From NCBI RefSeq assembly GCF_004801295.1, contig NZ_SSOC01000003.1, forward strand, positions 310,001 through 374,000: DNA of 64,000 bases. Reading direction: 5' to 3'. Under the pieces are notes generated by a model. That model searched no databases. It had not been told where the DNA came from and saw only the letters and a program-made list of their open reading frames with translations. Of the stretch, positions 45,080-54,254 are shown one piece after another; within the stretch, counting starts at the first letter, position 1, and each line of letters starts with the position of its first letter. This stretch comes from Pseudothauera nasutitermitis (GTDB taxonomy: Bacteria > Pseudomonadota > Gammaproteobacteria > Burkholderiales > Rhodocyclaceae). The translations under genes and the position numbers were made by a program.

Positions 45080-46374
45080 ACGACATCCTGTCCCGGATCA
45101 GCGGAATCGTCGACGCGGCGGCGGGCACGCCGGGCTTCCTCGAAGCCGTGTTCGGTGAGCACCTCGGCGAGGCGCGGAGCGGCCGGATGCCGGTCGTCGT
45201 CTTTGGCGCCGGCGGACTGGGCCGGGAGATGAACGACACCCTGCGCAAGCACGGTATCGCCGCCGTCGCGTTCTGCGACAACGGCCCCGGCAAGGCCGGC
45301 ACGCGGGTGGATGAGCTACCCGTGATTTCCTTCGCTGATCTCCGGGCCCATCACCGCGACAGCCTGGTCGTCATCGCCGCACTCCGGCATCGGGACTCGA
45401 TCGCCCGGCAACTGCGCGAAGCGGGCTTTCCGGATGCCCACATCCGCTGCCAGGACGACACGGCAGACTTCATCTACATGTACGCCACGGTCGGTACTCA
45501 AGCCCTGTTCCAGATCCACGAAGCACAATGCAGGCCGCGGACCTGCCTGGAACGCTTCATCGACGACCAGGCGCTGATCGCCGATGCCCACGATCTGCTC
45601 GATGACGAAAAATCGAAGAAATTGCTGATCGCAAAACTCGCGCTCATGGCCTCGGCAGGCAACTTCTCGCTATTCAGCGATTTCATCCGCAACTTCAGCG
45701 AACCCTACCGGGATTTCGGCCTGACCGGCTACGAAGGCACACCCGAGGACCATTATTATTTCAACAGCGATGTCCTCGCACCGGAAAACGATGAAATTTA
45801 CGTCGATGTCGGCGCCTACGACGGCGACACCATCGTCACCTTCGCGGAAGCCTGCCGCGCGCGCGGCATCACCTGGAGGAAGGTCATCGCCTTCGAGCCC
45901 GATACGGCCTGTCATGACCGCTTGCTGCGCACCGCGGCCGCCTATCCTGAAGTACATTGCCAGCCACTGGGCGTATGGTCGAACACTTGCAGGCTGCGTT
46001 TCCTGTCTTCCGGGACGGCGGTGCACGACCAGGCGGCAGCGATTGCCAGCAACGGCGACGTAGACATCGAAGTCACCAGCCTCGACGATTTCCTGGCCGG
46101 TGAACGGGTCACCCTCATCAAAGCGGACCCCGGTGGCAACATCATTCCCGAAGTACTTCTCGGTGCCCGGGAAACCATCCGACGGCATAAACCAAAACTG
46201 GTGATCGGCGCTTACCACGGCGTCGCCTCGATCTACGCACTACCCATCCAGATCAAGGCGCTATGGCCCGGATACCGCATTGCGCTGCGGCACAACACCT
46301 TGCACCTGTGCGACACAGACTTGTATGCCGTCCCCGAATGGGCGGGAGAAGAAGAAAGACATGAGCATACCTGA
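45076..46374 (+). CDS. module-FkbM methyltransferase with altered motif
   Basis: The 432-residue protein begins with the cluster module (VVFGAGGLGREMNDTLRKHG at 41-60, FCDNGPGKAG near 66-75, DELPVISFADLR at 79-90). A helical spacer follows (LLDDEKSKKLLIAKLALM ... YYFNSDVL), then an FkbM-type SAM methyltransferase domain (EIYVDVGAYDGDTIVTF, IAFEPDTACHDRL). The conserved FkbM IKMDIEGAE motif reads IKADPGGNI here, so two acidic residues are lost and catalysis may be impaired or changed. FkbM enzymes O-methylate sugars and polyketides. Start and stop overlap neighbours on both sides (4 and 14 bases). Confidence 0.82.
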   Translation: MNDILSRISGIVDAAAGTPGFLEAVFGEHLGEARSGRMPVVVFGAGGLGREMNDTLRKHGIAAVAFCDNGPGKAGTRVDELPVISFADLRAHHRDSLVVIAALRHRDSIARQLREAGFPDAHIRCQDDTADFIYMYATVGTQALFQIHEAQCRPRTCLERFIDDQALIADAHDLLDDEKSKKLLIAKLALMASAGNFSLFSDFIRNFSEPYRDFGLTGYEGTPEDHYYFNSDVLAPENDEIYVDVGAYDGDTIVTFAEACRARGITWRKVIAFEPDTACHDRLLRTAAAYPEVHCQPLGVWSNTCRLRFLSSGTAVHDQAAAIASNGDVDIEVTSLDDFLAGERVTLIKADPGGNIIPEVLLGARETIRRHKPKLVIGAYHGVASIYALPIQIKALWPGYRIALRHNTLHLCDTDLYAVPEWAGEEERHEHT

Positions 46375-47533
46375 CGATCCACGCTTGGCGCTCGTTGCCG
46401 CATTCGAATCGATCCCGTCGCCCGCCGGGCTCAACCTCGCCGACGGCGTCCTCGACAACCGGCCCATCGTTCTCTACGGCGCCGGCGAATGCAGCCACTG
46501 GTTCCACGAGATCGCCATGAAGCGCCACGGCTGCCGGCCAGTCGCCGTTCTCGACCGCCGTTTCGCCGGCGGCGGCGAATGGCAGGGCATTCCCGCCCAT
46601 GCGCCGGAAAACTGCCCCCTAGACGCCGAAACGCGGCGGCAAGCGCGCGTCGTGATCTGCGTCGGCAATCGTGCCCTGCACGACGAAATCCGCGCGACGC
46701 TGGCGGCCATCGGACTGCACGACGCCGTATCGCTGCACGACATCTACGAGATCCACAACCCCTTCGACGAACCGCCCGAGGCCGGACTGCGCGGCCCTGC
46801 TTTCTTCCACGAGCAGCGGGCGGAGATTCTCGCGGCCTTCGACCTGCTCGGTGACGAGGAAAGCCGGCGGGTGTTCCTGAGCGTACTGCGGACCCACATG
46901 CACCGCAGGCCGGAGGCGATTCCCCTGCGTCCCAGGGAAGAGCAGTATTTTCCCCGCGACGTTCCGCTCGGCCGGGGGCACACGCGCTACGTCTGCTGCG
47001 GCGCCTACGATGGCGACACCGTCCGCCTGTTGCACGCGACGCACGGCAAGGTCGACACCATCGCCTGCTTCGAGCCGGAGCCCCATATCTACCACCGCCT
47101 GATCGACTATCTCGAAAGGGAAGGAGACGCCCTCGCCGACCAGATCCTGACCTGGCCCTGCGCGGTCTACGGCAGCGCCGGCCAGAAACCCTTCATGCCG
47201 GGCGATGGCCTGGGCTCCCGCCTTGCCGCGGCGGGCACGGCACAGGCCCAGTGCGTAACGCTAGACCAGGCCCTGCCGGGGATGAACCCGACCTTCATTT
47301 CGATGGACGTCGAAGGCGCCGAACCCGAGGTGCTCAAGGGGGCGGAAGGCTTGCTGCGGCGATGCACGCCCGACCTGGGCATCTGCGTTTACCACTCGGC
47401 GGCGCATCTCTGGGAGATTCCGCGCCAACTGCACGCCCTGGGGCTGGGCTACCGCTTCCACTTGAGGAACTATACGGGTTTCTGCATAGAAACCGTGCTG
47501 TATGCCAGCGCAGGGGAAAAGCATGAAGGATGA
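46361..47533 (+). CDS. module-FkbM methyltransferase
   Basis: The 390-residue protein starts with a cluster module (IVLYGAGECSHWFHEIAMKR at 36-55, VAVLDRRFAGGGEWQGIPAH at 61-80). A spacer with DEESRRVFLSVLRTHMH follows, then an FkbM methyltransferase domain with YVCCGAYDGDTVRLL, IACFEPEPHIYHRL and an intact MDVEGAEPEVLKGAE motif. It probably O-methylates a sugar residue. The ATG at 46361 overlaps the previous gene by 14 bases and has GAAGAAAG upstream. The 3-prime end overlaps the next gene by 11 bases. Confidence 0.82.
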   Translation: MSIPDDPRLALVAAFESIPSPAGLNLADGVLDNRPIVLYGAGECSHWFHEIAMKRHGCRPVAVLDRRFAGGGEWQGIPAHAPENCPLDAETRRQARVVICVGNRALHDEIRATLAAIGLHDAVSLHDIYEIHNPFDEPPEAGLRGPAFFHEQRAEILAAFDLLGDEESRRVFLSVLRTHMHRRPEAIPLRPREEQYFPRDVPLGRGHTRYVCCGAYDGDTVRLLHATHGKVDTIACFEPEPHIYHRLIDYLEREGDALADQILTWPCAVYGSAGQKPFMPGDGLGSRLAAAGTAQAQCVTLDQALPGMNPTFISMDVEGAEPEVLKGAEGLLRRCTPDLGICVYHSAAHLWEIPRQLHALGLGYRFHLRNYTGFCIETVLYASAGEKHEG

Positions 47534-48800
47534 ATCCGGGCAAAACCGTTTTGCCGGGGCGGAAGCACTGCTTCATGACGTTTCCGGGCTGCTTTGGCAT
47601 GCCCCCAGAGAAGCCGTCGAGAAGCGCCTCCCGCCCACCGAGGGAGAACACGATTACACCATCGGCATGACGGTGGAAGAATCCGCCTTCATTTGCGGTC
47701 TGATTCGGGAAAGAAAACCGCAAAAGATTCTTGAGGCCGGCGTCAACAAGGGCGGTACCACCGCCGTCATTCTCCAGGCACTCGAAGAGATCGGCTCGAA
47801 TTCCGCGCTGTACTGCGTGGACCTCAATCCCGAGATCGAAGTCCGGAACACGATGGCAATCTTCCCGGAATTTTCCGGACGGGCGCGCCTGATGCTGGGC
47901 AGGGATGTTTCCGCGTTCCTGGAAGAAATCGGTGGCGACATCGATTTCTGTATTCTGGACACGGCCCACTACCTCCCCGGAGAAATCCTCAATTTCCTGT
48001 GCATCCTGCCCTACCTGAAAGATGGCGCGACCGTCGTGATTCATGACCAGACGGTGTTTCTCGAGGCTGACCACCCATTTGTCCAGTACATCGGCCCGGC
48101 TTCGATCATTGCCTGCCGCGTTCTGTTCGACTGCATCATCGGGGAGAAACTGGTTCCCAATTTTGCACGGGGCGAAAACATCTCCATCCCCAACATCGCC
48201 TCGCTGATCATCACCCGCGAAACCAGGAAATACATCGGCAACCTGCTTTCATCCCTGATGCTTCCGTGGCGCTTCCTGCCCGATAGGAAGATGATCGACG
48301 ATGTCTCGACATGCCTGAGAAAAAACTACCCGAAGCATTATGTCGATTATTTTTTCGAGGTCGTCCAAAGACAGCTCGACTACCACCTGAGGACCGGAAA
48401 ACCCAACCAGCATTACTGGGAAACAACGCTGAAGAATCTGCAAACCCGCTTCCGCCCCGAACAGATCGCCTTCTACGGTGCCGGGGATTACTGCCGCAAA
48501 CTCCTTGCATCGGTCATTCCCGCCAACCTGCATCCGGGCAGGATATTCGACAGATCCCCGGGGACCGATACCCTGGCCGGAATCCCCGTCCTGTCCGCCA
48601 TGGACCTGCGTTCAGGAAACCGGCAAGGTGAAACATCAGCGATCGTCATCACCAGCAATGCGCACCACGCGGAAATTTACGCCGAACTGCTCGACGCGGA
48701 ACTCGGCATTGAAATCATCGACCCATTCAACCCCTACAGGGATCCGGAGCGTCTGTCCTTGCCAAGCCATGGCGTGCAATGCACGAATCCAGAATGGTGA
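47523..48800 (+). CDS. SAM methyltransferase with C-terminal Rossmann module
   Basis: The 425-residue protein has a class I methyltransferase domain of the Methyltransf_24/CmcI-like type at about 50-230 (KILEAGVNKGGTTAVILQAL as motif I, LYCVDLNPEIEVR, DIDFCILDTAHYLPGEIL, DGATVVIHDQTVF). From about 310 the cluster module follows (QIAFYGAGDYCRKLLASVIP, GRIFDRSPGTDTLAGIPVLS, SAIVITSNAHHAEIY). The module sits at the other end compared with the FkbM proteins just upstream. The ATG at 47523 has GGGGAAAAGC upstream; an in-frame ATG at 47502 is possible. Base composition looks lower in GC than in the flagellin region. Acceptor unknown. Confidence 0.8.
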   Translation: MKDESGQNRFAGAEALLHDVSGLLWHAPREAVEKRLPPTEGEHDYTIGMTVEESAFICGLIRERKPQKILEAGVNKGGTTAVILQALEEIGSNSALYCVDLNPEIEVRNTMAIFPEFSGRARLMLGRDVSAFLEEIGGDIDFCILDTAHYLPGEILNFLCILPYLKDGATVVIHDQTVFLEADHPFVQYIGPASIIACRVLFDCIIGEKLVPNFARGENISIPNIASLIITRETRKYIGNLLSSLMLPWRFLPDRKMIDDVSTCLRKNYPKHYVDYFFEVVQRQLDYHLRTGKPNQHYWETTLKNLQTRFRPEQIAFYGAGDYCRKLLASVIPANLHPGRIFDRSPGTDTLAGIPVLSAMDLRSGNRQGETSAIVITSNAHHAEIYAELLDAELGIEIIDPFNPYRDPERLSLPSHGVQCTNPEW

Positions 48801-48830
48801 AACCCGGCCATCCGGAGCAGATTGAACCTC

Positions 48831-49811
48831 ATGACGAAACATCCCTCCCCTTCCGCGACCAGCGTAGCGCACGCCTCCGCAGCGCCACGGGTCTCGATCA
48901 TCCTGCACTGCAGGAACCACGGGAAAACGCTTGCCCGCTGCCTTGACAGCCTTCTTGCGCAGAGCCACCCGAACATCGAAATCATCGCGTACGACTTTGC
49001 CTCGACGGACGACACCTGGCAAATCGTCACGGACTACCAGGACAGGCATCCAGGCATCATCACCGTGCTGCGCATCCGCAAGGATTACTTTCCGGATGCC
49101 CTGGTCGAGCATCTGCAGAACGCCCGCGGGAAATACGTCATGAGATTTCATGGCAACGCCGTGCTGCATTCCGACCTGATCGAAACATGCCTCCGGCAGA
49201 TCGAGGCGGAAGCGGACGTCGCGCTGGTGAGGGTGCGCACCATGCGGCTCGATGAACAGGGCGGACAGATCCCCGAAATGCCTTTGTACGATCAGTCCGG
49301 TACCGTATCCGGGGACGAGCATCTCGTACGATTATTGATGGAAGCCCCCTCCCCGTTCTCGAACGTCTGCCTTTTCAATACCGACATCCTCAAGCTGCAC
49401 GGCGGCCATTCGAATCACTACACGGAACTGCTGCTGGCACTGAAATACAGGGCCGGATACCTGCTCGATCCGTGGCTTCTCTTCATCAGGCCGGAAGCGG
49501 ACGAGGAAGGCGACGAAAGCATCATCGATCACTACATCCGGCTCTATCTCGACAAACGCCGGATCGCCACCCACATCGCACAATGCGGCACGGGCTGCCC
49601 GGAAGATGCCTGCGCGGCATCGATCATCCAGCTCGGACGGCACCTCCTGCACGAAAGCGGGGCCGCCCGCGCCAGGGGGCAGGACGCCCTGTCCGGAAGG
49701 CTGGCGCATCTCGCCGCAACGATTGCGCCAGCCGTCGGAGCGGAGGCATGCTTTGAGGCCGCCACATCTCCGGCGGACCATTCATTCACGCCTCGCCCAA
49801 AGGCGGATTGA
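48831..49811 (+). CDS. GT2-like protein with degenerate metal motif
   Basis: The 326-residue protein has the GT2 N-terminal fold (VSIILHCRNHGKTLARCLDS, LLAQSHPNIEIIAYDFASTD) and aligns with the three paralogous GT2 enzymes of this cluster. Where they have CSDD it reads MRFHGNAVLHSDL, so the aspartates that hold the metal and nucleotide sugar are missing. The C-terminal part has diverged (YTELLLALKYRAGYLLDPWL ... ESIIDHYIRLYLDKR). It may be an inactive partner or a transferase with a changed mechanism. ATG at 48831 is used; a TTG at 48822 sits better behind the CGGAG sequence and is an alternative. Confidence 0.75.
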   Translation: MTKHPSPSATSVAHASAAPRVSIILHCRNHGKTLARCLDSLLAQSHPNIEIIAYDFASTDDTWQIVTDYQDRHPGIITVLRIRKDYFPDALVEHLQNARGKYVMRFHGNAVLHSDLIETCLRQIEAEADVALVRVRTMRLDEQGGQIPEMPLYDQSGTVSGDEHLVRLLMEAPSPFSNVCLFNTDILKLHGGHSNHYTELLLALKYRAGYLLDPWLLFIRPEADEEGDESIIDHYIRLYLDKRRIATHIAQCGTGCPEDACAASIIQLGRHLLHESGAARARGQDALSGRLAHLAATIAPAVGAEACFEAATSPADHSFTPRPKAD

Positions 49812-49817
49812 GCCGGA

Positions 49818-50900
49818 ATGATGAACCGTAGCCGAACCTCCCGGAGCCGTACCGCCGACCCTCTCGTCAGCATCCTGGTCTTCAACTACAACTACGGGCG
49901 ATACCTGCGAGCGTGTTTCGACAGCATTCTCGAGCAGCGCTACCGGAATATCGAGGTCTGCTTTTCCGACAATGCTTCTTCGGACGATTCCTGGGAGATC
50001 GCCACGGCCTATCGCCGGAAATATCCGGACATTTTCAACATTGCGCGCAACCGCCTGAATTTCGGTCCGCACGCGAATCTGGCCAACTGCGCCTTCTCGA
50101 AACGAGGGAAATATCACCTGCAGCTTTGTTCCGACGACATGCTCGAAGCGGACTACATCGCCCGTTGCGTCGACGTCCTCGAAGCCCACCCGGCATGCGC
50201 CTTCGCCATGGTCAACCGCTCGATCATCGACGACCGGGGCCACCTGACTCCGGAAGCCCCGTTCTACGACCGTTCGTGCATCATTCCCGGAGCGGGCCAG
50301 GCCGAGGTTTACATGATGGCGGCGGTCAATCCCAGCGTTTCGCAAATCATGTACGTTTCGGGCAAATCCGCCGTCCACGGCAAGGACGTCTCCCGGGAAC
50401 TGGCCGGGCGCTGGTACGGAACCCGGCTGCTCGACTTCCACCTGTGCTGCAACTACCCCATCGCCTACATCAAGGACGCGCTTCTTCGACACCGGCTGCA
50501 CGCCGAAAACGATTCGCTGAAAGCCGCCGGAAGCCTGCTCGAAATTCTCGGCCCGTATGTGCTGAACCAGCAATTCGCCGAAACAGCAGGCACCTATGGA
50601 CTGCAAGGGGTTCGCAACCGGCTGCCGGACTCGACGGAGAAACTGGGCAAGCTGTGCCTGAGATATTGCGGCAAATTCCTGGTCGCCGGCGATGAAACGA
50701 CGGGGGCACGCTATTTTCATCTTGCGGCGGCCCTCTCTCCGGGCATCAAGTCCGAGCCCATCCATGCCCTGATTTCCGGCTACTGGGACGGCTCGGCAAC
50801 GGACAGGAAGAAAATACTGAATGAATTGAAATCCGAGCTGAATTTCATCAGCCGGCAAATATCGTATGCCCCGCCGGAAGGCAGCATTACCTTGCCATGA
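49818..50900 (+). CDS. GT2 glycosyltransferase, second paralogue
   Basis: The 360-residue GT-A enzyme is a close paralogue of those at 41390 and 54241. Shared blocks are VSILVFNYNYGRYLRACFDS, EVCFSDNASSDDSWEIA, RNRLNFGPHANLANC, the metal motif QLCSDDMLEADY, FYDRSCIIPGAGQAEVYMMA, RWYGTRLLDFHLCCNYPIAY and the final SYAPPEGS. It should transfer a sugar from a nucleotide donor to the growing glycan or to protein in the cytosol. ATGATG at 49818 offers two adjacent starts. The radical SAM gene follows after 28 bases. Confidence 0.88.
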   Translation: MMNRSRTSRSRTADPLVSILVFNYNYGRYLRACFDSILEQRYRNIEVCFSDNASSDDSWEIATAYRRKYPDIFNIARNRLNFGPHANLANCAFSKRGKYHLQLCSDDMLEADYIARCVDVLEAHPACAFAMVNRSIIDDRGHLTPEAPFYDRSCIIPGAGQAEVYMMAAVNPSVSQIMYVSGKSAVHGKDVSRELAGRWYGTRLLDFHLCCNYPIAYIKDALLRHRLHAENDSLKAAGSLLEILGPYVLNQQFAETAGTYGLQGVRNRLPDSTEKLGKLCLRYCGKFLVAGDETTGARYFHLAAALSPGIKSEPIHALISGYWDGSATDRKKILNELKSELNFISRQISYAPPEGSITLP

Positions 50901-50928
50901 ACCTCATGCGGATACCGATTCAGTGTCG

Positions 50929-52755
50929 ATGAAATTGACAAAAAACTGCATGGCCCCCTGGCGAGCCGTGGAATTTCTCGCCGACGGCAAGATATCGCCG
51001 TGCTGCGGGCCGATCAGAGGGGATTTCGGCAATCTGCAGCAAGACTTGCCGACCCTGGGCGCCGAACGGGGGCTGTTCAGGAACGCCGACTACCGGAAAC
51101 TGAGGAATGCCCTGTTGACCGGCGACCTGCCGGATGCCTGCAAGCAATGCAGGGCGGTCCACGAGCCGGACATTCCCGCCGAAGCGCTCGCCGCCAAGGT
51201 TGCCGCCTATCTGGAGGCGCGGGGCGTACCGACGGCCGGCGAAGATCTCGCCGGTCTGTACGCCTTCGACGAATGCGGTGGAAACATCACGAACCGGTGC
51301 AATTTTTCCTGCATCTACTGCTCGCACTCCGGCCCCGACGGGCACCGGGGCACGCTGGCGCAGGTGATGGACCAAGACTTCTTCATGGCGGTCCTGGACG
51401 AACTCGTCGCGCGGGGGCTGCAAATCTTCAACTTCTGCGGCTTGGGCGAACTGACCACCTATCGCCACTGGCAGCGCCTATGCCAGGAAATATTCGCCCG
51501 CCACCCCCGCCTCAGGCTGCGGCTGATAACGAATTTCGGCCGCAAGCTCGATGCCGACGAATTGCGGCTGCTGACCCGCTTCGAAATCGTCCAGATCAGT
51601 TGCGACACATTCGACGAGGAACGCTTCGCCTGGCTGCGCACCCATGGCAAGCTGCCCGTTTTGCGGCAGAACCTCGAAAACCTGCTGGCGGCCACCCGGG
51701 AACATGGACGGTCGCCGAGGATCGTTTTCAACGTCACGGTATCCAATGCCAACGTGGACGACATGGTCGAGGTATTTCGGTACGCAGCCGGCAACGACAT
51801 CCATATCCACCTGAGCGCGCTCTTCGACATGGAGGGCTCGATCACCCAGGGAAAGGCCATCCTGGGGAAAATATGGGAAGTCTCCGACGCGGCACTGCTG
51901 CATAACCGCGAGGTCTTCATCGATCTGCCGAGAAGGGCGCTAGCCGCGAACCCCTCGATTACCTGTTGGGAATACCGGCACCTCCACGATCAAATCATGT
52001 CCCGGGCGGACCGCATCACTTTCGACCAGTTCGTCCCCGCAGAGCAGGAAATTTTCTACTCGGCATTTTTCTCCGCCCGCCTGTCGAACCAACAAACCTA
52101 CCTGCGCAAGATCTGGCTGGGATTCGACGATTCGATTCGGGGAATCTGGATCGCGCCCGGAAATCGCTTCGTGATTCCCCTGCCCGCTCCGTCCGCCAGG
52201 CTGAGCTATCGCTGCCATACCGTTCGAACGCGCGTCGACGGCACACTCATCCTTGCCCAAGGCGAATCCCGCAGCGCGCATGTCGGCAAGCTGCTGACCG
52301 TCTCCGCACCGCGCGGCGGGGACGTCGACCATTTTCTCGAAATCACCGGCTACACCCCCGAGGAATCACTTCCGCCGCTTGACGAAATCGTTCTGGAAAA
52401 CGGGGCATCCGTCCCCGCCGGATACCATGCGGTGCGGGAATCGGCGGACAGTTCGGGCGTCGAACGGATCGCCGCGCATTTCGCCGCAAGCCAGGAACCG
52501 CTGATCATCTGGTGCGCGGGCCTGAAAACCTTGCAGGCGCTATCCGACACACGCCTCGCCGAGGCGAACATCTCGATGATCGTCGACAGCGATGCGCACA
52601 AGCATGGCCAATCGATTTGCGGGCATGTCGTCCAATCAACGGAGCGCGTCCTGGAATGCGATCATCCGATCCTGATTCTCCATGCCTCCGAACCCCGAAG
52701 AATCGAGCAGCAAATACGGACAATGGGCATCGAAAACGAACTATTGATTCCATGA
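50929..52755 (+). CDS. radical SAM enzyme with N-terminal SPASM-like and C-terminal module
   Basis: The 608-residue protein opens with a SPASM-like cysteine segment (NCMAPWRAVEFLADGKISPC then CGPIRGDF, and later DACKQCRAVHE) ahead of the radical SAM core, whose 4Fe-4S cysteines are Cys124, Cys128 and Cys131 in NRCNFSCIYCSHSG, with CGLGELTTY as the GGE-equivalent. A C-terminal extension ends in a divergent cluster module (LIIWCAGLKTLQALSDTRLA, SMIVDSDAHKHGQSICGHVV). The reaction is unknown. The ATG at 50929 gives the SPASM-like start; an in-frame GTG at 50923 is also possible. An upstream open frame would overlap the GT2 gene. Confidence 0.8.
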   Translation: MKLTKNCMAPWRAVEFLADGKISPCCGPIRGDFGNLQQDLPTLGAERGLFRNADYRKLRNALLTGDLPDACKQCRAVHEPDIPAEALAAKVAAYLEARGVPTAGEDLAGLYAFDECGGNITNRCNFSCIYCSHSGPDGHRGTLAQVMDQDFFMAVLDELVARGLQIFNFCGLGELTTYRHWQRLCQEIFARHPRLRLRLITNFGRKLDADELRLLTRFEIVQISCDTFDEERFAWLRTHGKLPVLRQNLENLLAATREHGRSPRIVFNVTVSNANVDDMVEVFRYAAGNDIHIHLSALFDMEGSITQGKAILGKIWEVSDAALLHNREVFIDLPRRALAANPSITCWEYRHLHDQIMSRADRITFDQFVPAEQEIFYSAFFSARLSNQQTYLRKIWLGFDDSIRGIWIAPGNRFVIPLPAPSARLSYRCHTVRTRVDGTLILAQGESRSAHVGKLLTVSAPRGGDVDHFLEITGYTPEESLPPLDEIVLENGASVPAGYHAVRESADSSGVERIAAHFAASQEPLIIWCAGLKTLQALSDTRLAEANISMIVDSDAHKHGQSICGHVVQSTERVLECDHPILILHASEPRRIEQQIRTMGIENELLIP

Positions 52756-52811
52756 AGAAGCGATCCCTCACCGCCGGCTTCGGCCATCGTTCCCTGGCGG
52801 ATGTGTAGCCG

Positions 52812-54254
52812 ATGAACTATTTCGTCATCGCCCACCGATACACCGCCGGAACGAACTGCAACCTGGGCGACAGCATTCAAAGCATCGCGGTCGAACACCT
52901 GCTGCAAGACTGCGGGGTCCAGAAAACTGCCATCGGCCGACTGATCTGGGAAGAACTGGGCCTGCCCTCCGGACACCGTGGGATCTTGATCGTCCAGGGA
53001 TGGTTCGGCTGCCGGCCCGGCACGTTTCCGCTGCCGATCTGCGACGAGGGAATTCTTCCCCTGTTCCATGGTTTCCACCTGAACGAGGGAAGCTGGGAAT
53101 ATCTGGCGGACAACCGGGCCTTCCTGGAATCGATGCAGAAACATGCCCCGATAGGCTGCCGGGATCTCGGAACGCGGGATTACCTGCGGAGCCTGGGGAT
53201 CGAAGCCTATTACTCCGGCTGCCTCACCCTCGCCTTGCCGCGTCGGCAAGCACCCGGAAATCCCGAAGGGATTTACCTGATCGACCCACTGGGTGACATC
53301 GAACCCCATCTGCCCGCGGCCCTGCGCGATAGAGTCGTTCGCCTGGAACAGGAAGGGCCGCTGCCTTCCGGGAAATTCCCGATGTCGGACGAAGACATCG
53401 CCACCGTCCAGTCAATGGCTCACCAGCGCCTCGCTGAAATCCGCGACCGGGCAGCGCTGGTGGTAACCCGCCGCATCCACATTGCCCTGCCCTGCCTGGC
53501 AATGGGCATTCCCGTCGTCTTCACCTTCGGCCAGCCGGAAAATCCACGTGTGTCGATGCTCCGGCAATACCTGCCGATCCATACCCCCAACGACTACCCG
53601 ACAATCGACTGGAACCCGCCCCCCCCGGATGTTGAATCGGAAAAGGCACGGATGGTGCTCATGTTCCGTCACAGATTACAAACCGTCGAGCGCAGCGCCG
53701 GCTACCCGACGAAGCGGTTGACCGAGGAAGAAGAACGGCAGGCCGCCGCTTGGCTGGACGCCGCCTGCCGGCAAGGGATGGCGTCGCCGGCCTTCACCGC
53801 CACCACTTTTTCACCTGCCCGTTTTTCACGTGCCCGCTTTTCACGTGCCCATTTCATCGAAACGGCCTTTACCCCCGAACAGCTCGGGCGGCTGGCGGCC
53901 GGCGCCCCGCTCATCCTGTTCGGCGCCGGAGCCGCCGGCATCCAGCTCAAGAGAGTCCTGGAATTCTTCGGCTTTGCCGTTGATCGATATTGCGACAACG
54001 GCGTGGCGGACGAAGATTCCCGTACCTGCGATGGCTTGCCGGTAATCGGCTTCGAGCGCTTGCTCGCCATGCCGGCTGAAAGCATCGTCTTCATATCGAC
54101 ACTCGCAGGATTCGCCGCAATCAACGCCCAGCTCGTTACCGCCGGCTTCCCGGCCGCACGCATGGCGGGGAGCCCACGGCTGATCGACGACTTTTCCCAT
54201 TTCGTGGTCCCGTCGAAGACCCCTCTCGGATCGCCAGGCCATGCGACAAGATAA
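52812..54254 (+). CDS. polysaccharide pyruvyl transferase-like protein with C-terminal module
   Basis: The 480-residue protein has a pyruvyl-transferase-family domain (CNLGDSIQSIAVEHLLQD near 16-33, GILIVQGWFGCRPG, GCRDLGTRDYLRSLGIEAYY, VVTRRIHIALPCLAMGIPVV). This family adds pyruvate ketals from phosphoenolpyruvate to sugars, although some members use other donors. From about 367 the cluster module follows (LILFGAGAAGIQLKRVLEFF, RYCDNGVADEDSRTCDGLPV, SIVFISTLAGFAAI). The linker before the module contains three 15-base direct repeats at 53807-53851 that encode FSPAR, FSRAR, FSRAH. The end overlaps the next GT2 gene by 14 bases. Confidence 0.82.
   Translation: MNYFVIAHRYTAGTNCNLGDSIQSIAVEHLLQDCGVQKTAIGRLIWEELGLPSGHRGILIVQGWFGCRPGTFPLPICDEGILPLFHGFHLNEGSWEYLADNRAFLESMQKHAPIGCRDLGTRDYLRSLGIEAYYSGCLTLALPRRQAPGNPEGIYLIDPLGDIEPHLPAALRDRVVRLEQEGPLPSGKFPMSDEDIATVQSMAHQRLAEIRDRAALVVTRRIHIALPCLAMGIPVVFTFGQPENPRVSMLRQYLPIHTPNDYPTIDWNPPPPDVESEKARMVLMFRHRLQTVERSAGYPTKRLTEEEERQAAAWLDAACRQGMASPAFTATTFSPARFSRARFSRAHFIETAFTPEQLGRLAAGAPLILFGAGAAGIQLKRVLEFFGFAVDRYCDNGVADEDSRTCDGLPVIGFERLLAMPAESIVFISTLAGFAAINAQLVTAGFPAARMAGSPRLIDDFSHFVVPSKTPLGSPGHATR
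53807..53851 (+). repeat. three tandem 15-bp repeats in the interdomain linker
   Basis: Units at 53807-53821, 53822-53836 and 53837-53851 share the pattern TTTTCACSTGCCC with one or two differences each. They are in frame, so copy number can change linker length by five residues without breaking the gene. Confidence 0.7.
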
